DNA from: Plectrocnemia conspersa
Taxonomy: Eukaryota > Arthropoda > Insecta > Trichoptera > Polycentropodidae
Reading direction: 5' to 3'
Length of the DNA stretch: 64,000 nt
Assembly: GCA_009617715.1 (NCBI GenBank)
Contig: VTFK01000006.1
Coordinates: 868,001-932,000, forward strand
The notes under the pieces were generated by a model, which had not been told where the DNA came from, did not search any database, and saw only the letters and a program-made list of their open reading frames with translations. Each line of letters begins with the position of its first letter. Positions within the stretch are counted from its first letter, which is position 1. Position numbers and translations under genes: made by a program. Positions 13,425-24,250 of this stretch are shown here, piece by piece.

Positions 13425-15130
13425 AAAAATCTGTTGTTGGACCAGCAACAAAATTTGAACTAGTGTGGTTCTTAACCCTGAATAAACATAAAAATACCTA
13501 TACTTCTTGCAGGTTTTTGGCAGAGGATCGTTGCTGTGTCCTGCTTATTATTTCTGATTATAAAAAATAATAACCTCAAGTACCCCCTACCCTTTTCGGT
13601 GTCATTCAAAATTATGGTCAACCCAGGGATGTAGAAGTGGGGTATCCCAATGGTGGTATGCGACGGCTATCTGACGATATTAATCTGTAACACATTTATG
13701 CACTCGGGCCTCATTATGGCGGCGTGTCGAGGACGTTATGTGTCCGTTGGACCGAAGCAGCGGGCCTACGTATGATTGTTGTCCCTTGTATACGTTATCG
13801 GAGATATGGCACTGTTCAACCTACGCGACCCGACAAACTCGTCTTGCCGAGGAGACCCCCGCACCACACACAAAACAACAACACCACAACTCTGCTCTTC
13901 CGGCCAGTTGACTCCTTCAAAAACGCCATGTCCAAGTAGGAGGGTCGAATCTGGAGAAAACCACAAGATAAGGACATCCACAGGCAATAAATTCGATCAC
14001 AATAAGGAAGCGATCGCCTTTTCGTCGAATCGATGGCAGCTGAGGACGATGTCATTTATATGTTATGCAAAAGTCGTTTAAAAACCCACATTTTCATAAA
14101 ACTGAGCTTGAGTAGCTATTAAGCTACGGTTCAACGAAACGATCAGAGTAAATAAATCGTTTATTTAAATTTATGCGTACATTTGCTGAAATGGTTTTCC
14201 TTATTTAAAATATCAAGTATATTTAATCGACTATTTATTCAGATAATCGTTAGGAAAACTTTTGAAATTACACATTTAATCTATGACTGAACATTTCATT
14301 GCAGTCCTTCATCGTCCATCGTAGTCTTTCATTTTCAATTCACATTTAAGAAAGAAATGATCAAGGATTTTAATTTTGTCATATTTAAGTTAGTATGTTA
14401 TTTCTCACAACCACATTATATCTATTATATATATGGGAAAAGGCGTTTTGCCAGCTCTGTTAGTAAAGATAAAACATTTCTCGTTATGTTGGCACTTATG
14501 AGCACACCCCACCTGCTCGTCCACTCCATCTACACCTTTATTGTGTAAAATGTACAAGCGTATCGGTCCTTGTCCATGTTTTATATCTTCCATGTATTTT
14601 TTTATCATTATCTAACTAGAAAAAAACACGTCGAGAGCCGTTAGTGAGCGTGATAAATAAGCTAAATTAATAACACTACGACAATCAACTCGTTTCCCGA
14701 CGATGAGGTCACACCTCCACGAATGTTATCAATCATATCATCTTGTGTCGCCGAATGTGCTCGGATCGATAAATCACTGTTTGACCCCTTCGTTAGTACG
14801 CTGTGTCCAAACCGTTATTCAGACGTGTCCAAGGCTTAAGATATACGAGTGCATCTCTTGCGGTGTTGCAGTGGTCGATATGGATTTTCAATCGTCCGCG
14901 TGTCGCCGATTGGCCGCCCATGGCGCGAACCTCCGCAGCTTTCTCACAGTCGCATCTGACCCCTCCGGGTCCATGAGTAATGATAATATCACAATATCAA
15001 TAAATTATATCGCAACAACATCGCCGGATCAACAAACACCATTATGCTGGCCGCAGCGGGTTGTCTTCCCATTTTGATTGCGCCACAAGTGCGTAGGTAA
15101 GGCAGCGGTCGTCGTAACCAACGCGGGTTA
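13425..15130. other. GC-richer single-copy region, no gene recognised
   Basis: Balanced composition at about 13500-14080 and 14640-15130. Several overlapping frames of 65-124 codons on both strands (for example 13776-14081 + and 14703-15077 +) have no conserved domain that I recognise. That many frames overlap in opposite directions suggests a low stop-codon density from composition, not coding. The segment at 13428-13480 shares the start of its wording (AAATCTGYTGYTG) with the tRNA-like repeat near 50402. Confidence 0.3.
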
Positions 15131-15467
15131 ACTCTTTTATACAACCAAAAAAACTAGCTTATTATCCATTCGCCTTTCAGGATGTAGAAAAAAAAGCATC
15201 AAGTGTAAACCATCACAGTTTGCAAACGGGCAATACAGTACTACTATAAAGTTTAAAATAGTATTGTATCATACAATGAGCTCTGGCATCATAAAGTTAA
15301 GCTAAGTCAATACATTATGAGTTATAGAATATTCATTTAACTATTAAAAACAAAATGAACCATTTATATAAAATTGCATGTTATATGAATTTCTTAAAAA
15401 TGATTATTCAGGAATTTACCTGGATGTGGGAGAGCAGCAAAGATAGAAGATTGTATCCTGGCTGCAT

Positions 15468-15965
15468 ATATGAAAGCAAATCCTACTCAAACTGTCAGAG
15501 AAACTAAACTTGTTAAATTCAACATTAGAGACAAAGTGTATGGATTCCAAACGAATCAAGCGAAGAAAATAAGTCAGCGCGTATCTGCATATCCCAAGAG
15601 CTTTTGGATCTTAAAGCTGGTCTTGATAAACATAGATGAGAAATGGATGCTGTACGAAAAAATCGTAATAGAAGACAGTGGTTATCTATGGGTCAAGTAG
15701 CAAAGCGTACCTCGAAACCTAGTTTACAGTAAAAAAATATTTTGTGTGCTTGGTAAGATTGGAAAGAGATTGTGCATTATGAAACAAACAATAACAGCAA
15801 ATTATTGTGATCAGATAAATCGTTTGCACAAGGAATTAAAGAAAATAGGCATTACCTTGGCAATAGCAATCGAATAGTTTGACTCTCGATAAAATCAAGG
15901 AACTTGACTCTCATCCACGCTATTCTGCAGACCTTGCTCTTTTCGACTATTTATTTCGTAAAAAA
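15468..15965 (+). pseudogene. Mariner transposase fossil
   Basis: Conceptual translation in shifting frames gives mariner hallmarks in the right order. An N-terminal scrap (MKANPTQTVRE) is followed by IDEKWMLYEK at about 15629-15658, matching the GDEKW block with the first catalytic aspartate. Next come RRQWLSMGQVAKRTSKPSLQ, a DWKEIVHYE block in which a tryptophan codon is now a stop, ITANYYCDQINRLHKELK, and HPRYSADLALFDYLFR at about 15912-15959 with the third catalytic aspartate. A normal mariner transposase is about 345 residues. Here most of the DNA-binding domain and the stretch with the second aspartate (HQDNA) are missing, and there are frameshifts and stops. I found no terminal repeats; the satellite starts right after it. 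It is certainly inactive. Confidence 0.8.
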
Positions 15966-15984
15966 TCGAAATGCCTCTTAACAT

Positions 15985-17330
15985 TTTATGCTTTTCGATT
16001 CATTAAAAATGACATTAATTTTGTGACTACATAATAATTTAATATTATTTAATAAAAATAACATTTTTGGGCTCTACATTTTTATGAAAATTGCATTTTG
16101 ATAGAACACAGAAAAAATATATAAATAAATACAAGCCACTATATAAAAATGACCGAAAGATTGGAGAAGATTATATCTTTAGAAAGAAATTATATTCTAA
16201 GCATTAAAATATAATACAAATAAAAAAAATATTATTTTTGGATTACCTAATAATTTAGTATTATTTATTAAAAATTACATTTTTGAGCTCAACGTTTTTA
16301 AAAAAAAATTTGATAGAACACAGAAAAAAATTATAAATAAATACAAGCCACTGTATAAAAACGACCGAAAAATGGGAGAAGATTGTATTTTTAGAAAGAA
16401 ATTGTTTTTTAAGGCATTAAAATTAAAATAATCATTTAAAAGATTATTTTTCGATTTATTAAAAAACGACATTAATTTTAGGAGTACCTAATAATTTAGT
16501 ATTATTTATTAAAAAATACATATTAGAGCTCTACATTTTTATGAAAATTGCATTTTGATAGAACACAGAAAAAATACATAAATAAATACAAGCCACTGTA
16601 TAAAAACGACCGAAAAATGGGAGAAGATTGTATTTTTAGAAAGAAATTGTTTTTTAAAGCATTAAAATTAAAATACTCATTTAAACGATTATTTTTTGAT
16701 TTATTAAAAAACGACATTAATTTTTGGTGTACCTAATAATTTAGCATTATTTATTAAAAATTACATTTTTGAGCTCTACATATTTTGGAAAATTGCATTT
16801 TGATAGAACACAGAAAAAAGTTATAAATAAATACAAGCCACTGTATAAAAATGACTTAAAAATCGGAGAAGATTGTATTTTTAGAAAGAAATTATTTTTT
16901 TAAGCATTACAATTAGAATAATTATTTACAAGATTATTTTTCGATTCATTAAAAAACGACATTAATTTTTGGAGTACCTAATAATTTAGTATTATTTATT
17001 AAAAATTACATTTTTGAGCTCTACATTTTTTGGAAAATTGCATTTTGATAGAACACAGAAAAAAAATTATAAATAAATACAAGCCACTGTATAAAAATAA
17101 CCTAAAGATGAGAGAAGATTGTATTTTTAGAAAGAAATTGTTTTTTAAAGCATTACACTTAAAATAATTAGTTAAAAGATTATTTTTCGATTCATTAAAA
17201 AATGACATTAATTTTAGGAGTACCTAATAATTTAATATTATTTAATAAAAATAACATTTTTGGATATATAATAACGCATTTTGGCAGAACACAGAAAAAA
17301 AATTATAAACGAATAAAAAAGCCACTGGCT
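15985..17330. repeat. Tandem satellite, about 245-bp unit, five units plus a partial
   Basis: The phrase CCTAATAATTTAGTATT recurs near 16246, 16487, 16732, 16977 and 17223, with an earlier variant at 16031; spacing is 241-246 bases except for the shorter first unit (about 217). Every unit also has GATAGAACACAGAAAAA, AATACAAGCCACTGTAT and AACGACATTAATTTT in fixed order. Neighbouring units differ by few substitutions. Similar 60-70-codon frames in successive units (16275-16472, 16523-16717 and 16999-17208, all minus) are by-products of the repeat, not genes. Confidence 0.92.
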
Positions 17331-19790
17331 TATGCATTTCATATTTCACAAGAATAATAATAATAATAGCATAGAAAAAAATTAAACTTATTATAATTAT
17401 TGTAAACCAAAAAATTGTATATGCTAGCAAAAAAACTTGTATTGCAATTTGTTCCTACAAAGATTTTTATTTGAATTTATATTCCAAATTAAAACCTGTC
17501 ATTACAATTTTAATCTTGAGAGTACTTTTTTGTTAAAAAAATATTCAATAAACATAATATTTCAGAACTTAAATGTGTTAAATAATACCTTTATATAATT
17601 CAGTTTTATTTAGCTATAAAATGAAATATATTTCAATTGTAATCCAAAAAAAAAAAAACATTCCTATTATATAAAATATATCAACAAATTCTGAACTAAC
17701 CTTTAAAAGTGTTGTTTTATTTCCATATATTTCAAACCACTATTATGCTCCAAAATGCTTTGACATATGGGAACTTGAAACATATGTGCTAAAGGCAAAA
17801 GGTTAAAATTCGAAACTCATTAGCACAACACAGTTCGCACAGTTCAAAATCATTTCTTTATTTGTACAATGAATACGAAAATTTCATCACACAAATGTTG
17901 TCAATTATACTCGTATATATTTTTTATGCAAAACGAATTTCGTAAAGCATATGGCGCCGCTGATTATTTTTTTAATAACAGTATCTAATGATGTCTCATT
18001 TTTTTATTGTGAATACAAGCGTCTAGCTAGCAGACGCAGTACCTATGCACGTCTGATGGAATACGAGGAAAAAATACGAGAATATTTGTCGCCTGAGATC
18101 ATAACTCATATGTATGTATTATAGTAGTTTCACACATGAACTATTGACATACGTAATATTCTCGAGCGGCCCGCGGTAATCGAACCAACAACCTCCTCTC
18201 TCAGTTGGTTGCCTCTTTTACGGTTCGACTGAAATAATTAGTACCGAAACTCCCGCTGCGAGCCATAATGGCCGCAACAAAGCATTATTAATTATAAAAA
18301 TAATATTTAATATGCAGTCGAATTCGCTCGAATGTGCATCGATGGCAATACAACATAAAAAAGGCATGTGCGTGTGCATATTCAATTATGTATTAAGCAA
18401 AAACTTTTCACTGTGATACACTTTCATAAATTATAATATGAACTTTGTTTGTTAAAAAGGCTATTCGGATTACATTTGAAGCTACCATTCAATACTATAA
18501 TCCGTTATCAATTACGTGACAATTTTCCTCAAACATAAACATGTACCTAATATACACAAGACGCTACGTCGAATCGAGTTGAATACGCAAACGGCGATAT
18601 TAATATTATCGTGCAATGTCAATTCACTATCTCACACACAATCGATAGCATGTACTGGTGCGTTTACCGCTTTCAATAAAAACGAGTGAAATAAGCGTCG
18701 ATAAAATATCGCATCCACTTAAAATAGAGAAGAAGAAGAGAGGCAAAAGGCGATAAAACGGTGGAATGCGGCCCGGAGCTGCATCTACGCGAAGTCGTTA
18801 ACGAAATGACGAGTAAAATCCAATGACATCCACCGGTTGCATATCTGCAATCTCCCGCTGCCAGTTGGCCATCGTTAACAATTAGACATCGGACGTTGGA
18901 GACAGGAGGAGCGCCGCTTTATGACCAGCCTCTGAATCCGGGTTTAGAATGGAATGATTTATCCGGATTAAAACTCAAAATAATATAAACTATATGTGTA
19001 ATACTGACATTTAATTTATTTTAATTGATCCATGACATATGATTTATCCCGATACGATCGTGAAAATGAAACTATTAACGGAATCGCGTGTGTTGGATCA
19101 ACGTAACTGTGCCAGCGCGTGACACCGCGATTTTAGCTAGAACCAGTCGTGCGTTTCCTGGTGGAAGGTGCCGTATACCTAGAACTAGATGATGACGATA
19201 ATATAGTACGTTTACCCTGTGGTTTAATGCTGGATGAACACAACTGTTGACAAACCCACTTTTGAAGAGTTGCCAATAGTGTTTACAATATAATAATACG
19301 TCAAGGTAGTTTTAATATGAAATTAAAACGATTTACTTCATTTAATGTTAAATGAAGTACCGAATGTCCATAAACTAATTCAATATTACATTACTATTAT
19401 AATGTTTGCAAAACATTAAACATTAATGCTTTATAAACGATTTGTATTTATTATTTATGAAAAAAGATTACAAGATGCAAATTTTCCACCGATTAAATCA
19501 ATACGTGCGTTGACTTTAAATGTCACCAACTGCATTAGCATTTTATGCACATTATTATGCTTAGATCTTGAAGTTTCACATTTAAACATATACACATATG
19601 TATATATGTATTTATACTGCAAGTTTTTTTTTATTTATTAAAAATACTATAAGAATTAAATGCAATTTTTAATAAAATATGGTCCTTTTAACTTAAAAAA
19701 AAGTGTTAATATGCCTCTATAAAAATATATTTATAAAAAAAGTAAAAACGAACCTCAAATAATGAATCTGAACTAAACTATAGTTGTTTG
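17331..19790. other. Spacer with GC-richer part at 17900-19250
   Basis: AT-rich to about 17880, then a balanced stretch with clusters of CpG words near 18160-18280 and 18560-18960, then AT-rich again. No coding frame with a known signature. A tRNA-like phrase at 18178-18235 is discussed among the rejected items. Confidence 0.3.
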
Positions 19791-21370
19791 AGATGTATGT
19801 ACTGATGTTTTTCAAGCACTTTTTATTCATACAATAAATAAAAGAAGTGGAACATTGCCTTCAAAATCACTCACGTTCTAGGTAGTACTTTCACAATAAA
19901 CATTATTATTTAATGGTAAAGATTGTAGATTTTGACGCGGCTTTGTGTTAATTTTTTTTTTGCAAACTATTGTTGATTTTATAGCTTTTTGAACGTTTAA
20001 AAAATATTCAACGAATGTAAATGAGTAGCAGTAAATTTTAGTATTCGATCTGAAAATTCAGGAAGAAGCAAAGAAATGACAAAAAATCAGCAACAGCACC
20101 AGCTGAATTATATAAAATTGTATTACCGGTAATTTGACAACTAGATTTTAATGCAGCAAAATAAATAAATAATACATTCAGTTTTATGTGGTTTTTCTTA
20201 AAAGAAAATCTAGAAAAAACAGTCTCGAATCTATCCCGAAAATATTTTTTAAAATATATAATTTTAGTAAAATCATATTGGAATACATTTTCACTAGTAG
20301 ATATATATTTTTACTAGTAAACATTTAAATTATCTGGCAGATGTTAGTACAATAATATGATTTCAATCTTTCTCTATGTAGTAATATATATATATATATT
20401 CACATACAAATCGTTATTAATTTACATCCGATGTATAAATGTTACAGCGAATGTATATTTTTTGGTAAAGTTATATTTTCACTAATTAACTCCAGATACA
20501 GTTTTACCAGTAGATATATATTTCTACAAGCGAAAATATAATTTAACTGATAGGCGCTAATATGATGCTATAAAATGTCTATGAAGCTCAATCATGACAG
20601 TTGCGAAACTCTCCATTTGCTGTTCAAACCCAAACCTAATCTAGTGAAAATTCTAAAACTAATTATATTTGTTAGAACTTATCAGTTCAAGTCCAAAATA
20701 CAAACCAACCCAACTCATTTTTCAGGTGAAAATAAGCGGAATCGCGCCTCACATATTGCTCTATAGTTTGTCTGCATTTCGATATTACACTATGTTTTAA
20801 AAATATGATATCTATTCTTAACGATATTACTATGGACTTTTATTATAAGAAGGCTGATTAAAGTATGTTTAAACCGAGTTTTGGTCAATAGGAGAGCGCA
20901 AAAACAATTATCACTTCTCAGAAGGCAAAAATTCACGTCGAAAGCAATTAAATCGTGTCGGGGAACGCTCGGTAACGAGCGTTCCCACTGCGACGGCGAC
21001 GGCACGATTTTATTGTTTTTGACGTGGATTTTTGTCTTCTGAGAAGCGATAATTGTTTTTTGCGCTCTTCTATTGGTCAAAATTCGGTTTAGATGTGTTT
21101 TATTCGATTTTTACACTATAAACGCTTAATAATCGAGCGTTTTCACTGCGATTACACGATTTTATTGCTTTTGACCTGGACTGGAAATTCACTATATGGC
21201 AACACTGAGCAGCAAAGAAAACACGAGTGGATATTTTTTAAAAATTTTAACGCCTAATTAAAATATTTTGTATAAAATATGTCGCAACGGTGGCTAATTT
21301 TTATATTTATTTGTGGCATAGAAAGGATTAACTTGTACCTATTAAGAGTATTATTTATTCAAGAAATTAT
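19790..21370. repeat. Long dispersed repeat with hairpin, copy 1
   Basis: About 1.6 kb aligns colinearly with 51969-53590. Shared phrases in order include GGAACATTGCCTTCAAAA, TTTTTGAACGTTTAAAAAAT, AGTAGCAGTAAATTT, GTTCAAACCCAAACCTAA, the hairpin, CAACACTGAGCAGCAAAG and TATGTCGCAACGGT. A partial, rearranged relative lies at 58341-59480. There is no coding frame of note. The piggyBac element at 21390 sits just beyond its right edge. Confidence 0.85.
20871..21090. repeat. Long inverted repeat (hairpin), copy 1
   Basis: The left arm starts AAACCGAGTTTTGGTCAATA and the right arm ends with its near complement (TATTGGTCAAAATTCGGTTT). The arms pair along about 100 bases, down to a perfect 11-bp stem GGGAACGCTCG/CGAGCGTTCCC around GTAA at 20972-20975. 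About 13 bases of the left arm near 20960 are missing compared with copy 2. A further partial arm (CGAGCGTT...GATTTTATTGCTTTTGAC) follows at 21137-21175. A transcript would fold into a long double-stranded stem. Confidence 0.92.
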
Positions 21371-21389
21371 ATTACTTATTTTTTTATTA

Positions 21390-23024
21390 TTAACCCAGAT
21401 ATGCCCACTGTCCCATGGGTAGGTCACTAAACTTGTGTCACTGTTTTTTATAATTATGACGTTTTTATTACTTTTACATGAGTCAAAACGTGAATGAACT
21501 CATAAAAAGGGTCTAATAATAAATCCTAAACAATAAAACCCGGAATATTGTTAAGTTTAGTGTTGTTTGTCGTCTGTTAAAGTTATGCTGTTTTTTTCGC
21601 TTCAAAATTATTGATAATGAGTCGTCCAAAGTGAGTTTGTTTTCATTACATTTTTATAAAATAAATGTTTTCAGTTTATTATTAGTCTAAGCAAATAGTT
21701 TCTGAAAGTATTTTGTTTATTGATACATCGGTTATTTTGTAAATTGATACCAAACATCGTTGTCCTACACACGGGACAGTGGGAAGGGGCTTTTTTATTT
21801 TTATTTTTTAGGAATATGAAATTACACGAGATCGTAGAATATTTGGAAAATACAAACCAGGATAGAATTTTAATTAATATACTGCCTCCGATAAATAGTT
21901 GTGCAGATATAACTGATGAAGATGATGGAAATTTAACTGATGAATATGATGGAAATAAAGATGAAAACACAATAAACAATCTTTCTACCGGCCAAATATT
22001 GTCTAAAAGTGAACTGGGGATAAGAAACAATTTTAGTGATAGTGATAGTAATTTTAACGTTCCTCTTTCCAATATATCCAAAGAGAAAACCAAATTAACA
22101 AGAAGGAAGAAAAAAAAATTAGCTGATATTACCACCTACATATGAAAAATGGCCAAATATGCACTTTGTAAATAATAATCTAAGTCCGATGGATATTTTT
22201 TTCTTATTTATTGAAGGTCTCATAATTAAATTATTTGTCAATGATTTTAAACTAGATATTCTCAAAAAGACCGTAAATTTATAAAGGTATCCTAGCCAAA
22301 TGACTTCAATCGATACAATGAATTTATGGGTGAAATAGATCGTGTTGATCAGAACATAAGTTTATATAAAACATCTATAAGATGGAAAAATGGTATTTTC
22401 CCATTATTACTATTCATATTCTTGATACTGCAGAACAAAACGCGTGGCAAATTTATAAAACAACAGGCGGAAAATCAGATCATTTGAATTTCCGTAGGCG
22501 AATTGTGACCAACATATTAGAAGGATATGGACAAAATTCACAACATGTAAAAGGATGAGTATCTACAAAAAAAAATATTGGCATACGATATGATAGAATG
22601 GACCATCTTATTATATTCAGCAAAAAACAAACCAAATGTGCACATTGCCACTGTAAATGTACGACAAGGTGTGGAAAATGTGATGTTGGATTGCACACCA
22701 AATGTTTTGTCGATTACCATACAGCAAATTTTTTTTTTTTTAACATTTTTATATGTTAAAATTTATTATTGATAATTTTGTAACAATGTACATATTAACA
22801 ATTATAAAATGTGTTGTAATATATGAAATATCTTAATTTATTTATTATTTTTTTAATACCCCATTGCCCACTGACCTACAGGTAGGATGGCACTTTTCCG
22901 GAAAACTAATGATGATTAATTTTTTTAATTATTTTTTATATTGATTTTATATATCTATAAAGCAAATTCATTAATCAAAATAAAATTTTAAGAGTACAAA
23001 ATTTCTTGGGCATATCTGGGTTAA
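21390..23024. mobile_element. piggyBac-type transposon, internally deleted
   Basis: The element is bounded by TTAA on both sides (21390-21393 and 23021-23024), the invariant target of the piggyBac superfamily. It has perfect 14-bp terminal inverted repeats, CCCAGATATGCCCA. Subterminal words GACCTACC / GGTAGGTC also recur in both end regions. It carries a broken transposase gene at 21816-22731. The span of 1,627 bp between the TTAA sites is short for an autonomous element (typically above 2 kb). Two roughly 100-bp MITEs at 44295 and 62809 have the same ends and are deletion derivatives of this family. Confidence 0.93.
21816..22731 (+). pseudogene. piggyBac transposase, catalytic core deleted
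   Basis: The ATG at 21816 is preceded by an acceptor-like TTTTTTAG. The N-terminus runs about 110 codons to 22145 and has the acidic ADITDEDDGNLTDEYDG stretch typical of these proteins, then a basic RRKKKK run. A frame change leads into SPMDIFFLFIEGLI (start of the core), after which the first and second catalytic aspartates are missing. The text resumes as FNRYNEFMGEIDRVDQNISL, holding the third-aspartate region, then KWYFPIITIHILD and NAWQIYK, then LNFRRRIVTNILE. It ends with a cysteine-rich finger at 22637-22705 (C-x2-C-x-C-x-C-x3-C-x2-C, then HTKC). Several frameshifts and stops are present. It resembles PGBD-like transposases from insects. It cannot be functional. Confidence 0.9.
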
Positions 23025-23029
23025 ACAAA

Positions 23030-24250
23030 GACACGACTGAATTATTTATAGTTTGCAGTTTTATAAATAACTACAGCTTCTTCATAACAATATATAAAGA
23101 ATATTTTATTAAAAATTGTTTTTTCAGTTAAATAAATTCTTAAAATGCATTTACTATTAAAAAAAAATATACGACTAAATAATTAAGCTGTAGTTTTATA
23201 ATTATCTACAGATTTTTCATAAGAATATCTTCAGCAATTTTTATTGAAATATTGTCTTTTCAATTTAAGAAATTGTTCAGAAGTCTCTATACATGACTTA
23301 ATAAATTAGTTGTAGTATAATATTAGAATTTACCAACAGCTCATTCATAAAAAAATGTTAGCATTTTTTTATAAAAAACTAAAGAAATTGTTTGAATGCT
23401 TTAACATATAAAGAATACATAACTAAATAATTAAGTTGCAGTCGAAGAATTAAAATAGCATTAGTAATTTCTAATCATATATGCTCTTTCAACTAAATAA
23501 ATTGAGCGAATGTATTGAAGCTCAGAGGCACAACTGATTCAGCTGTAATTTTATGATTAACTAGATCTCTCATAAGAATGTCGTTAACTGAATAAATCGT
23601 TAAAATGCTTCAACTAAATATTGAACAGAAAACAGCTCCTCCTTTTCCAATACAATATAGTTTTATAACTAAAGAAATTGAGTAAATGTCTATAACTATT
23701 ATTGAACAAAATACATGACTAAATGATTCAGATGTAATTTTATAATTAACTACAGTTCCTCGATAAGAATATATTAAGCAATTTGTATTGGAACATTGTA
23801 ATTTTAATTAAAGAAATTGTTCAAAAGCCTATACTTATTATTGAACACTATGGTTTTATAATTACAAACACAGCTTCATCATAAAAAATATTGTTAGCAA
23901 TATTTAATGAAATGTTGTCTTCTTAATTACATAAATTGTATAAATAGCTCTAACTATTATTAAAGAGAGATACAGCAAAATGATTCAGCTGTAGTTTTAT
24001 AATTAACTACAATCATTAGCAATTTATATTGAAATATTATTGTCTTTTCAATTGCAGAAATTGTTTCTATACCTATTATTAAATAGTGACATAAGCTGCA
24101 GTTTTGGAATTAACTACCGTTATTTTATAAAAATATCGTTAGCTATTTTTAATGAAATTGTTAAATACCTATATTATTAAACAAAGTATGATTTAAGTAT
24201 TCAACTGTAATTTTGGAATTACCTACAGATATTTTAACATAAATAAAAAG
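23030..24250. repeat. Degenerate tandem array, units of about 110-190 bases
   Basis: The phrase TTATAATTAACTACAG with variants, usually followed by TC-TCATAAGAATAT, recurs near 23065, 23197, 23325, 23553, 23742, 23860, 23997, 24108 and 24214. Between them come AATTTTTATTGAAATATTGT and AATAAATTGTT-like phrases. It starts directly at the right end of the piggyBac element. It has no coding content. Confidence 0.6.

Noticed and set aside
14703..15077. 124-codon open frame (+) as a gene
   Set aside because: Cysteine-containing but matches no motif pattern; the surrounding region has overlapping frames on both strands from balanced composition.
16275..17208. Three similar minus-strand frames suggesting a small gene family
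   Set aside because: They lie in successive units of the 245-bp satellite, and the frames simply repeat with it.
18178..18235. tRNA gene or SINE head
   Set aside because: It has TCTCAGTTGGTT (A-box-like) and GGTTCGACTG (B-box-like), but they are too close together and no cloverleaf forms; the complement strand gives an equally poor fit.
21720..21815. Start of the piggyBac gene at the upstream ATG (21720)
   Set aside because: The extra residues do not look like the family's N-terminus, and an acceptor-like TTTTTTAG lies just before the ATG at 21816, so the later start or a spliced start fits better.
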